In this document: positions 11,159 through 20,806 of the stretch, in pieces
Layout of the letters: the number at the start of each line of letters is the position of its first letter
Position numbering within the stretch: the stretch's first letter is position 1
From: Tamarix chinensis
Taxonomy: Eukaryota; Streptophyta; Magnoliopsida; Caryophyllales; Tamaricaceae
Direction: 5' to 3'
DNA length: 64,000 nt
NCBI GenBank assembly: GCA_030549775.1
Contig: CM060171.1
Location: forward strand, 63,832,360-63,896,359
Notes under the pieces: model-generated
Seen by the model: only the letters and a program-made list of their open reading frames with translations
The model's database searches: none
What the model was told of the DNA's origin: nothing
Program-made: the position numbers and the translations under genes

Positions 11159-12758
11159 TCAGACATCAGCCCTCGAGTTTGAGCCATATTCATAGGGCTC
11201 CTTCTGGCTATTTAAAGACATAAACTCTTCCATTCTTTTAATGGTAGCTTCATGCTGGGAAATAACTTCATTTTGTCTCTGGACCGTAGACATCAACTCT
11301 TCAATTCGAGGATCAGATGGTGGCGGTGGTGGTGGCTGTAATGGAAAGCTTGTAACAGAAGAGCTAGTTGCCGACCCTTTTGATTTTCGGCCAATGCCAA
11401 TCCTATGGCCTCAACGAGTACCAAGTACTTCCTCGACTACCTTCATCTCGTCCAGAGCTACAGGGGTCATTTCAGCATTTGATGGGTCCGAAGAGCTACA
11501 ATCAGTGCTCCCTATCTGACTCTGAGAGAGATACTCTTCACGAAGCTTTAACATCTCATTCTGCAGATAAGGGAAAATTTAAGTTTGATAAATTGTAATA
11601 AAGATTGATAAGGTATGAAAATGTATTAATTAACATCATTATACTAACATATTTTTCCTCTGCTAAAGGAGTAACCCATTTTCCATCTTTTTGGTGCATG
11701 TCCTTATAAGTCCCCACTTCACTTAAGGCTTTTTTAGTCTGAGGGTCAGCCTGTAATATTTAATAAAAATACATTAGTATATTCATAATACTCTTATTAA
11801 AATTTATAATTATAATTTTCATATACCTTCTTATGACGATACAACGTTATTGAAGTAGAACCATGAAGGCTGGGATTTAGTTGCTTAGCCCCATTAGCTT
11901 TATTCACTTCAGCCTTAGCCTACATAAATATCACTTTATTTAATATACAATATTTATATAATCTAAATATTTAATTTATAAATACATATTACCTTTAACT
12001 TGAGGATCATTCCAGTACTCTATCAATCTTTTCCAATTGATCTTATTGATTGTAGGGGGTCTTTTGGTTGGATTTTTGTTGTGAAAATGCTTCAACTTAC
12101 ACTTCCTATTCCTGTATGTATCAGCCAACAATCTTTCCAAACCAGCGCTGACATAAGGCCAAATTGGATCTTGCTTCCACTCGTCAAAATCAAACCAAAC
12201 TGTACAAATTAATACAAGAACATAAAAAATTAATTAAAGATAATTTGTGGTATTTAAAATTAAAGCTTAAAATCATTACCTCAGCCGAAGGAGTATTTTA
12301 TCCCTATCTTGTTTTGGAGCAGCAAGCCATGATGGATGATCAAAAGGAACTAACTTTTCAATTTCATTCCCGATATTTTGTGTGAAATGTGTGAATGAGA
12401 ATGCTTTATTTTCATTGATAAATCTTGTGAACGTGATCGCTGAATCACCAACTGATATGTGCCATCAGTTTGAGCAAAATCAAGCTTAAATTTTCTCCGA
12501 CCATTTTTCTCAAATTCTCGCCGCATATTTAGACTTGCAGACTTCTGATGCTTAGCTCGAGGCCTTGAATCTGGTACTATACAAATTTTACAAAGTATTA
12601 TTATTAGTATGACAAAAAATAATCCATTTATTTATTTAACATACAATATCTAGGATGTTTTTACCTGACTCACAAGATGCTGGCAATCTGCTAGGGTGGC
12701 GAGAAGGATCAGATCCTCCTCCATCTTCGCCATGATATCTCGTTATTGTGTCAGCCAT
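11159..12758 (-). pseudogene. TNPA-like second gene of the CACTA element (Transposase_24 type)
   Basis: Six minus-strand exons can be read. A start at 12758 opens exon 1 (to 12665, Gly/Ser/Pro-rich, beginning MADTITRYHGED). It is followed by 12576-12280, about 12199-11993, 11919-11827, 11750-11649 and 11560-11159. Family blocks appear in order: DFAQTDGTYQLV, FDHPSWLAAPKQDRD, WKQDPIWPYVSAGLERLLAD, INWKRLIEYWNDPQV, KANGAKQLNPSLHGS, YKDMHQKDGKWVTPLAEEKY. A coiled-coil-like tail follows (PRIEELMSTVQRQNEVI). These match the plant En/Spm transposon protein family (PF03004-like). Damage: a frameshift near 12440 in exon 2, an in-frame TGA in exon 6 just after VVEEVLGTR, and phase mismatches around exon 3. 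In En/Spm the partner protein binds the subterminal repeats; that role is inferred. Confidence 0.82.
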
Positions 12759-12892
12759 GACTATGACGATGGTTGACTTCCAAACAACTTTCCAATTAGA
12801 CCCGTTCAACAGATCATCAATATACCATACTTGCTTTACTTGAGATCCTAATATATACTGGTCATTCTTATACCACTCATACCTCGTACACA
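12759..12892 (-). pseudogene. C-terminal remnant of TNP2-type CACTA transposase
   Basis: The minus strand reads YEWYKNDQYILGSQVKQVWY followed by a DD..NGSNWKVV block. This is the tail found at the C-terminus of plant TNP2-like transposases (DUF4216 region). Nothing of the catalytic Transposase_21 domain is present upstream, between here and the right end of the element. The remnant abuts the start of the TNPA-like gene, in the gene order normal for these elements. Confidence 0.7.
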
Positions 12893-13243
12893 GATGATGC
12901 TAACATGTGAGATCCATAAAGGAATGCCGTGTCAAGCAATGGCTAATCTTGTATATTGTGATACTACCTAACTTAACCAAGCAATTTTTTCTTGCAAGTG
13001 GTGAGCCTCCTTGCTTAAAAAGATGCATTTCAACATTTCTCTCGTTCTTCAACAAATAACAAAAAAAAAACACTCCACATCCTTTTAGCTGATGCTACAG
13101 TCAAAGCCAGAAGCCTTGATTTCCAAAGCCTCATATATGATATAAACTTGAATCATACTTAAACAACCCAACTTTGAAGCTTCAATAGCAAAAAAGATGC
13201 ATTATATATTTCATATCACCCAGAGAAAGTCATAAAGGTGTAA

Positions 13244-13323
13244 GCAACACTACTACAATTTCCCTGACATCAACCACCCATTCGCAACACTACTACAATT
13301 TCCCTGACATCAACCACCCATTC
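13244..13323. repeat. perfect 40-bp tandem duplication
   Basis: The unit starting GCAACACTACTACAATTTCC occurs twice head to tail (13244-13283 and 13284-13323) with no mismatch. It is therefore a recent duplication in the 5' part of the CACTA element. Confidence 0.95.
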
Positions 13324-14049
13324 TCAATTTAACTATTGACCTCCGAAGTACATGAAAGTTAAATTAAATTTAACCGAAACAACACTCATACATGATGTAT
13401 TCAAATTTATACGCCAAAACCTCATAGTCCATTGCATTTACTGATTATACCCGTTCTCCACTCCAATCAATCCCACATTGATTTATTTATAAATACTGAA
13501 ATATCAGGTTTTGATCCCTGAACAGAAACAACAACCAAATATTTACACAAGAAAAGCCAACACATTAGCAGAAACAAATCACAAAATAAATAGATCTAAT
13601 ATCAGAGTTTTTATCAAGAGCCTCGATTACTCTTTTTCATCAAAACAGTATGAATGCAGGGAACCCTTCGACAACAAAAGAATCAAATCAGAAATTCTCC
13701 ATCACAAATTATGCTAAAACGGGAGGGGGATTCTATTCTTGATACCCAATTAACAGATGCATCAAAATTAGTAGAGAGGTGAAGGTAGCATACAACGGGG
13801 TTTCGTTCGTTGAGGAGAGAAGCGTTGGTTTTGAGCAATCTCTGAAATCCAATAAGATCACTGGACTGCGCAAAGCCGTGAATTGTTGTTGGCTTGGAAG
13901 ACCTTGAATGCTGGCGGTGGAGAAGAAAACAACAACAAAATCGAAGAAATTGAAGAAGAAAATGCATACACGGTGGAGAAAGACGACGCAGGCGAAAGGT
14001 CGAACGCGTGGCTGGCTAGGGCTCGGAAGAAAAGCTGGTATAAAGAGAA

Positions 14050-14645
14050 GAAAATTAGCGGCGACACAAGTCGCCGCTGTAAAGGCACAATGTCGCGGCT
14101 GTAGATATAAAAACGACGTCATTCCGTTTCAAGCTATTTCGGTGGGAAAATTTTAATAATGGACCTACAGCTACGACATGTCGCGGCTGTAGAGGCAAAA
14201 TGTCGCCGCTGTAGCTTCCAAAAAAAATGACGTCATTCTGTTTCAAGCCATTTCGGTGAGAAAATTTTAATCATAGACCTACAGCTACGACAAGTCGCCG
14301 CTGTAGCTTCCAAAATTTTATTATTAATTTTTTGGCAAAAATTTTAGAGGGAAATATTCGCGCTCACAGAAATCTTTTCAACTTCGACAACTACAGCCGC
14401 AACATGTCGTCGCTGTATGTTTCTTATTATTTTATTTCTTATGATAAATTAGTATTTTTTGGAGAGAAATTTTCGGGTTATGTTTAGAGCGACGACATAG
14501 TCGTCGCTGTATATCTACAGCGGCGACAAATTTTATCCTAAAAATTCCGTCACGAAATTGTATTTAGCTTTGACATGTCGTCGCTGTATTCTTATCTACA
14601 ACCACGACAGTTGTTGCCGCTATTAATGTCGCCGCTGTAGACCCT
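14050..14645. repeat. right subterminal repeat array of the CACTA element
   Basis: More than a dozen copies of GTCGCCGCTGTAG and its inverted form, plus a longer repeated block: GACGTCATTC followed by GTTTCAAGC recurs at about 14114 and 14230. It mirrors the left array, so both ends keep binding-site-like arrays although the transposase is lost. Confidence 0.85.
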
Positions 14646-14655
14646 TTTTGTCGTA

Positions 14656-14658
<3 letters not shown>

Positions 14659-14694
<36 letters not shown>
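14659..14694. repeat. (TA)n microsatellite at the CACTA right flank
   Basis: A run of TA units begins immediately outside the right terminus. The left flank also ends in TATATAT, so the element sits in a TA-rich target. This blurs the 3-bp duplication. Confidence 0.9.
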
Positions 14695-14696
<2 letters not shown>

Positions 14697-15888
14697 TATA
14701 TGACTAAGTTCATGCATGAGTGAGCATTTTAAATTTAAATAGTTACTTTTAACTATAATTTTTAAAAATTTATATTATTTTTTAATAAATTTATTTACTT
14801 AATAAAATAAAATAACCGACAACTACTAGTTTTTTTAATTATATACAAAATTATGGTGTCGTAACATACATCCGTACTATATACATCTCACATTTAAATT
14901 ACATTCATTCATGTAAACAAAACATGCCATAAAACCTGGCACTTGGCATGCGACTACTTTCAATTAAATTGGATGCAAATATTTGACTCAATTACATTTA
15001 CCACGTCTAAACAAGTTATTTGTTTTCCTCTCCAAGAACAATGCGAGTGGGAAAAAAACTATTGGTAAAATATCACTAGCATTGAAAAAAGCTAGAAACA
15101 AATATTAAAAGATAATAATTAGAATATTGGAATAGTTCCATATACCATTATTATAACTAGTTGATCATGTTCACGTCAAATTAAATAGGAAACTTCTTTT
15201 TCAAATTATTGTTTTTTTTATAAGACACGCATCATATAAGACAAGAAACATTATTCAATATTTAAAAACTCAATTTCAACCGCTCACTCTTTTAGTGGGC
15301 CCTCTTAGGATAAAATTAGAATCCAGTTCCAAAAAAAAAAAAATTTATTGGGTAAACATATGTTGGGTGAACTATTTACATATTTAGTATAGTTTTAATA
15401 TATATTTATAAAAATATACCTAATATATATTAAACTATATTAAAATAAATCATATTTATACTAAATAAACAGATAATACAGTTAAAATAAACATACTAAA
15501 AATAAACTAATGTATACCAAACTTACATCATAATTGTTTCCCCATCCGTAGACTTTCTTCTCACGACAAAAAAAAGGGGGGTTTCCGGTTTCCATTTCTC
15601 CTTTTCCACTCCGCTTCTGCTACTACTTCTTAGTTGTTAATTGTCTTCTTTCGTTTGCTAAAGGTTCGTGCCTTTTGCGCGTGTATCTGTCAACTCAGGA
15701 TATTTCGAAGCTTGTAAGGGCAAGTAGATGACCGGAGTAGGATTAGTGGATGATTTTTTAAATAAAAAAATCACTTTCAACTATTTTTTCTTTATTCCTT
15801 TCCAGAAAATATCAAAACACACCCTTTATACTTAAAATTCTGAAAAGCCTGAAGCCTAAGCTATAACACCTCTGTTTCAGATTCCAAA
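14695..15888. other. intergenic and upstream region of the transporter gene
   Basis: AT-rich to about 15540, then pyrimidine-rich (15590-15660) in the style of a plant promoter and leader. No ORF of note and no clear TATA box that I would commit to. Confidence 0.5.
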
Positions 15889-16020
15889 ATGTTTCATTCA
15901 TTTCCCCAGTTTCTTCCATCATTACCCTTCGGTCCCAGAGCCTCAGCCACCACAACCACCACCAGGAACCCCAATATCCTCCACCGACAATCTACGCCTA
16001 TCCCAGTTTCTGAGTCTTAA
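15889..16020 (+). promoter_or_regulatory. candidate upstream ORF (43 codons) in the transporter leader
   Basis: An ATG at 15889 opens a 43-codon reading frame (MFHSFPQFLPSL..., with a run of five Thr) that closes with TAA at 16018-16020, 238 bases before the main start. If the leader extends this far it would precede the transporter ORF on the same messenger. Where transcription starts is not visible. A CAG at 15878-15880 could instead be a splice acceptor. Confidence 0.35.
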
Positions 16021-16258
16021 TTTCCATTTTCCGGAAAATCTACCCCATTTCTGAGCTTTACTCTCAGTTTTCCCTCTGCGTCTCTGACCTAGAGACCCAC
16101 ATTCTTAGCCTATCCTCCCTTGCCCCTCCGAACCAGAAAACTCACCTCAACAACAACAATCGCTAAAACCCTCATTTTTTGTCCCTTCCCTAGGCCCAGA
16201 TCTTCCTTCTTTCTCTTCCATTATCTCAGAAGAGAAAAAGGGAAGGACGACGGTAACC

Positions 16259-17326
16259 ATGGGCGGGAAAGGTGGGGCATTGAGTGAAGGAGTAATAAAG
16301 AAAATCATCCTCTCCTACACCTACGTAGCAATCTGGATCTTCCTCTCCTTCTCTGTCATAGTCTACAACAAATACATCCTCGACAAAAAACTCTACAATT
16401 GGCCATTCCCAATCTCACTAACCATGATCCACATGACCTTTTGCTCCACCATCGCTTTCCTCCTAGTCCGAGTCTTCAAAGTCGTTGAGCCGGTCAATAT
16501 GTCGAAGACCCTATACCTCAATTCCGTCATCCCAATCGGTATCCTCTATTCCCTTAGTCTCTGGCTCTCAAATTCAGCCTACGTTTACCTCTCCGTCTCC
16601 TTCATTCAAATGCTTAAAGCTCTTATGCCCGTCGCCGTCTACTCCATCGGAGTCTTGCTCAAGAAAGAACAGTTTAAATCAAACACGATGTTGAACATGG
16701 TTTCGATTTCATTTGGTGTCGGGATTGCTGCTTATGGTGAAGCTAGATTCGATGCATGGGGTGTTATGCTCCAATTGGGTGCTGTAGCGTTTGAATCAAC
16801 AAGGTTGGTTCTAATTCAAATACTCCTCACTTCAAAAGGAATTCAATTAAACCCCATTACTTCCTTATACTACGTTGCTCCATGCTGCTTAGTTTTCCTT
16901 ACGATTCCTTGGTTATTCGTCGAGTTCCCAATGTTAAGAGCAAAATCTAGTAGCTTCGAATTTGATTTCCTCATATTTGGTACCAATTCGCTGTGTGCAT
17001 TCGCGTTGAACCTAGCCGTGTTCTTGCTTGTGGGGAAGACGTCTGCATTGACTATGAATGTAGCTGGCGTGGTTAAGGATTGGTTATTGATTGCTTTCTC
17101 GTGGTCTGTGATTAAAGATACGGTTACTCTCATTAATTTGACTGGGTATGTTTTGGCGTTTTTGGGTGTTGGGTATTATAATCATTCAAAGTTGCAAGCG
17201 TTGAAGGCAAAGGAAGCGCAGAGGAAGAGTGTTACTCAGGATGAGGAGGAGTCTGCTGGGAAGCTGTTGGATGAGAGGGATGGAGATTCATTTGGGGGGA
17301 AGAAGAAGGGTGAATCAGAGGATTAA
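16259..17326 (+). CDS. nucleotide-sugar transporter, probable UDP-arabinofuranose transporter (TPT/NST family)
   Basis: One uninterrupted 355-codon ORF, the usual length for this intronless plant subfamily. The protein is a multi-pass membrane protein of the drug/metabolite transporter superfamily with a TPT domain from about residue 15 to 310. The N-terminus [16 protein letters not shown], the YNKYILD motif, the [14 protein letters not shown] segment, the GVGIAAYGE block and the [16 protein letters not shown] loop are hallmarks of the Arabidopsis At5g25400/At5g11230/At4g32390/At2g25520 group. As I recall, that group carries UDP-arabinofuranose into the Golgi. The C-terminal tail is charged (KAKEAQRK...GKLLDERDG) and faces the cytosol in relatives. 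The start is chosen because it matches the family N-terminus and follows GTAACC. Family certain; exact substrate inferred from orthology. Confidence 0.95.
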   Translation: MGGKGGALSEGVIKKIILSYTYVAIWIFLSFSVIVYNKYILDKKLYNWPFPISLTMIHMTFCSTIAFLLVRVFKVVEPVNMSKTLYLNSVIPIGILYSLSLWLSNSAYVYLSVSFIQMLKALMPVAVYSIGVLLKKEQFKSNTMLNMVSISFGVGIAAYGEARFDAWGVMLQLGAVAFESTRLVLIQILLTSKGIQLNPITSLYYVAPCCLVFLTIPWLFVEFPMLRAKSSSFEFDFLIFGTNSLCAFALNLAVFLLVGKTSALTMNVAGVVKDWLLIAFSWSVIKDTVTLINLTGYVLAFLGVGYYNHSKLQALKAKEAQRKSVTQDEEESAGKLLDERDGDSFGGKKKGESED

Positions 17327-17656
17327 TATATTTTATTATTATTATTTTATTCTTATTTTAGCTGGATATTTTAGGATGTTGGAATAAGTGAGAAGAAATG
17401 GGAGATCAGTGTCGGCAATTTGGGGCGATGAGAGAGGAAGATGTGATATCAGTTTGTGGGATCTGGTTTGCTTGATACCTTGATGCTACTGCTAGGGAAT
17501 GATATGATGGGCTGTGGCGGATGTTGCGTTCTCCCCGGTTCGAGGTTCACATTTTTTTTTTATGAAGGTAGCCAAGTTGGTGCAGTTTAGTAAGAGTCTT
17601 GTGTATTTCGAGTTCATTTTGTTCTGCTAGTTCGTTCGTTCTTTCTTTCTTTAATG

Positions 17657-17662
17657 AATAAA
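17657..17662 (+). terminator. polyadenylation signal AATAAA
   Basis: AATAAA lies about 330 bases after the transporter stop codon, following a T-rich stretch, a plausible 3' UTR length. Placement is by motif only. Confidence 0.5.
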
Positions 17663-18493
17663 TCAACACGGAAATTTTATTGAGCGGATAGAAAAACTTG
17701 TGCGAATATCTCATTTACCTGCTCCTGCCCTTTATTTTTTTCTTTGATCAGATTGAGATTCAATGTGATCACTCGCTCGTGTTTAGATGCCATGCCAGGC
17801 TTGGATTGCAATTGATATTATGCATAATCAATGCTATGCTGCGTTGAAAATTTTATCCGTTTCGTGTGATTGTTTCAGGCTTATAATCAGTTGTTATTAT
17901 ACGTTGGTTGATTAGCGTTGATAGCTGAGAGCTTGTTCTATCAATGTATCATCTGACTTGATTGGATTTGATTACTATCAGAGATTCTGCCTCCATTGCC
18001 TTCAACGATGCACGTTTTTGAATTAATTCATCCTCTGAGCCAAGTCAACCACAGTATATGATGTTTCTACCCTCGGGCTTGTTCGTGAGCCCTGTTTGGT
18101 AAACTCAATTAATCAGCTGAAGCTGATGGGATTCGTTACTTTTATTTTATACAGCAACAACTTATTTCTAATAAATATCATTCAACAAATGACGCATCTC
18201 AAAATGTCAACATAAGCTCAACGAATTGTTTCCCAGTCATAGGTATATTATAAGCCAGCTTCATTTTCAGGTGCGTGCAAGGGCAAGAGATAGAGATGGA
18301 CCACATCAGGCTATTTGTATATTAGTGTGTCCCTTTCTAATGCTTTAATAGAGCCAGAGCATTGTGATAGCAAAACAGGACTTGTAAACAGAAACAACTA
18401 CACCTCAAAGGAACGAGTGACAATGAACAATGCAACTAGTTTGTGGTCTCAAAGGAACATGACATGCAAGAATAAAAGAAGTAATGACGAGAT
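17663..18493. other. intergenic, nothing recognised
   Basis: Balanced composition to about 18100, then AT-rich. The 102-codon plus-strand ORF at 18315-18623 overlaps a LINE fragment read on the other strand and has no recognisable content. Confidence 0.5.
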
Positions 18494-18781
18494 CTATGCC
18501 CTTAAAAGTGAAACATGTAGCTTGAGACCCATGTCTTGCACAACCCCCATGGTGAAAGCAAGCCTTAAGAGGTCCTCACACAACCTTTCCAAAACAATAG
18601 TTCCTAAGGGCATGGAGGATTGATTCAACTGGATGTTGACACAAGACCACGTCATCTCCTTTATTAAGCCTCTTTTAGCTCTATTCTCGTTAGAATGAAG
18701 TTTGTTATGCACCACCGACCATGCAAAAAACTTGATATGATGCCGAACTTTCATCTTCCATAGGTGTTTCCATTTCAGCAT
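18494..18781 (-). pseudogene. LINE fragment: reverse-transcriptase zinc-binding (zf-RVT) domain
   Basis: A 95-codon minus-strand ORF reads LWKMKVRHHIKFFAWSVVHN, then KLHSNENRAKRGL. This is the zf-RVT pattern (W-x-x-x-P/R-x-K-x-x-x-F-x-W-x-x-x-H) that follows the reverse transcriptase in plant L1-type LINEs. The expected Cys/His cluster downstream is only partly kept. No reverse transcriptase is visible next to it, so this is a short relic. Confidence 0.7.
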
Positions 18782-18849
18782 TGAAGAGAGATCTTTGAAA
18801 GAACCCTAGAGGGGAGTGAATAGGGTTTAAATGAAAGGAAATGACAAAT

Positions 18850-20630
18850 AAAGAAATTATACGCAACTTATAGTGGTTTAAGAGAAAATTACTCTCTACG
18901 TCTACAACTAAAAGGGTTTGTTTGAATTTTGAAACTCCGTTGTGTTTATTGATGGCCACTCATCTCTTGGTTTATGAGCCTACTATCTCAATGACTTTCT
19001 ATGAGTTGATTTACAATTTGACCTAATTATTCTCTCTAGGTTTATGGATCTACTAATCCAATGACCTTTTTAGAAATATTGGGCAATACACAACCTCAAT
19101 ATAATAAGTTTTGAGGAGAATAATAGTTAATTATAAAGTATCTCATAAATGATACAAATATAAAAGTGAAAAAGCAATTTGTGAGTGTAATCTAGCTAGA
19201 AAGAAATTGATATTACAATCAATGAGTAATTTCTAGCCTAGTAGAATGAGCTTAAACGCCTTTGAAAATATCTCAACTTGATATGAATATGAAAGTGAGT
19301 AGTTGAGAATTAATTGTAAGTAGGAATAAAGAATTAATTTGTGCAATTAATGATAGCTTACAAAAGTTGTTTGTAGTCTGCCTTATAAATGTTACTTCTT
19401 ACTTATGCACTACTATTTAGTCGCCGGAGTAAAATAGCAAGTATTCGTTGCTCGAGGAATAGATAGATTTCTTAGCATTTAATGCTAACTAGTCAAGCGG
19501 TTAGGAAAACCAAGTGACTAAGTATGATCAGACCTTAGATGAAAAGGTTATCATTACACAAACCAATAGATCGGTTATTGAAACTAATCAATTAGTTTCG
19601 TGTGGTACATGGTCTTATGAACATATTTTAATAGTACCACAGTTTAGTAAACTAATTAATGTTTCCTTCAGACCAATTGATCAGTTTACTCCATAGGAAA
19701 AGCAATTTTTTGCTTCATCTTAGTCCTCAGCTTGGTTAGTCAAACTAATCGATCAGTTTACACAAACCAATTGATCGGTTCAATGAAACCAGTTAAATGT
19801 GTTTAAATAGAGATGAATGGGTTTCTATAGGAGAAAAATCCTTGGGCTGGTTAATCAAACCAGTCAATTGATTTAATGAAATGAGTCTATGTGTTTAAAT
19901 AAAGACGAACGTGTTTTTGTAGGAGCAAAACCTACAAACTAGTTAGTTTAACTAGTCGATCGATTTAGTGAAATTAGTTGATGTGTTTAAATAGATATGA
20001 ATGGGTTTTTGCATAAGAAAAACCCATGGACTGGTTAGTTAAACCAGTTGATTGGTTTAGTGAAACCAATTTATGTGTTTAAACATAAACGAATAGATTT
20101 CTGTAGTAGAAAAACCCATAGACTGATTAATTAAACCATTTGATCAGTTTCTTTACATAGCCAACCAATTTGTTTGATTTTTAATACATTGAATGCCCTA
20201 GGTTTGAACCAAAGTAATCAATTGGTTTTGAGACTAGTTAACTGGTTCCGACTAGAACCAATATGATCAAAAACACTTTAAAAATAGTATAGGATTAAAA
20301 TCAACATGGTGTTTTTATCAAAATAATTTTGAGGAATATTTTAAAACATCCTAAGAGATTAAAATGAATAGGAATTTGCTCATCCCACTTTACAAGATGG
20401 CCTAAGACATGAAATATACACCTTGAGGTTTTGAGTCTTGGGTGTCTTAATAAAGTCATCTCTTGTGCTTTAAAACTTGATTGCTTTTTTAAGTGTACAC
20501 TTTGATAAATGATTTGAGTAAGTGTGTTTTGGTCTCTTTATTGTCAATCATTTCTCATGCACACTTAAGCAAACACATTAATTTTATAAACATATTGTTA
20601 TCATCAAAACAAGGATAAAAAAAAATTGTT
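18850..20630 (-). mobile_element. probable 3' LTR of a Sirevirus-like copia element
   Basis: On the minus strand, downstream of the copia RNase H remnant and of a purine tract (20790-20806), sequence beginning TTTTGATGATAACAATATG near 20625 resembles the start of Sirevirus-type LTRs as I recall them. The region contains a 92-bp minisatellite rich in ACCAGTTGATTGGT-like palindromes. Neither LTR end nor a target duplication could be fixed, so limits are approximate and the assignment is inference. Confidence 0.4.
19730..20165. repeat. 92-bp minisatellite with ACCAGTYGAYTGGT palindromes
   Basis: The word GTGTTTAAA recurs at 19799, 19891, 19983 and 20075, exactly 92 bases apart. Each unit also holds a CTGGTTARTYAAACCAGT-type palindrome and an AGAAAAACCC-like word. 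The units differ by many substitutions but have kept length, so the array is old without indels. Confidence 0.88.
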
Positions 20631-20785
20631 TTATCTATGAGGTAAACAATCTCTCCTATTTTGGTGATCATAAACAAAAATTGCAAGAGTGAAAATGTGA
20701 AAGGATAATGGATATGAAGTAGGTGGGAATTTTACCATATTCTTTTTCATTTACCAATTTCACAACTTTTAATATGTAACTCAGA

Positions 20786-20806
20786 TTTTCCCCCCTTTTG
20801 TCATCA
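20786..20806 (-). other. polypurine-tract-like motif GATGACAAAAGGGGGG
   Basis: The minus strand reads TTGATGACAAAAGGGGGGAA. A GATGACAAAAAGGGGGA motif before the 3' LTR is typical of Sirevirus-type copia elements, and it lies just upstream of the proposed LTR in that orientation. Confidence 0.45.

Larger units (their letters stand above)
6155..14658 (-). mobile_element. CACTA (En/Spm) transposon, internally deleted, with nested LTR
   Basis: The left end reads CACTACGACAACAAGGGTC; the right end is its inverted partner, GACCCTTTTTGTCGTAGTG in reverse. Both ends are followed by arrays of a TCGTCGCTGTAG-type word. The flanking triplets are TAT and TGT, so the expected 3-bp target duplication is present with one mismatch. 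Total length is 8504 bases, of which 4476 are a later LTR insertion. Coding remnants inside are on the minus strand: the last residues of a TNP2-type transposase and a TNPA-like second gene. The catalytic part of TNP2 is missing, so the copy is non-autonomous. Ends, subterminal arrays and content together make the class assignment firm. Confidence 0.92.

Noticed and set aside
13733..14122. 129-codon Phe/Ser-rich minus-strand ORF and overlapping plus-strand ORFs
   Set aside because: It runs into the CACTA subterminal array, has no domain and overlaps several equally long frames. It may be a leader part of the element, but I cannot support a gene.
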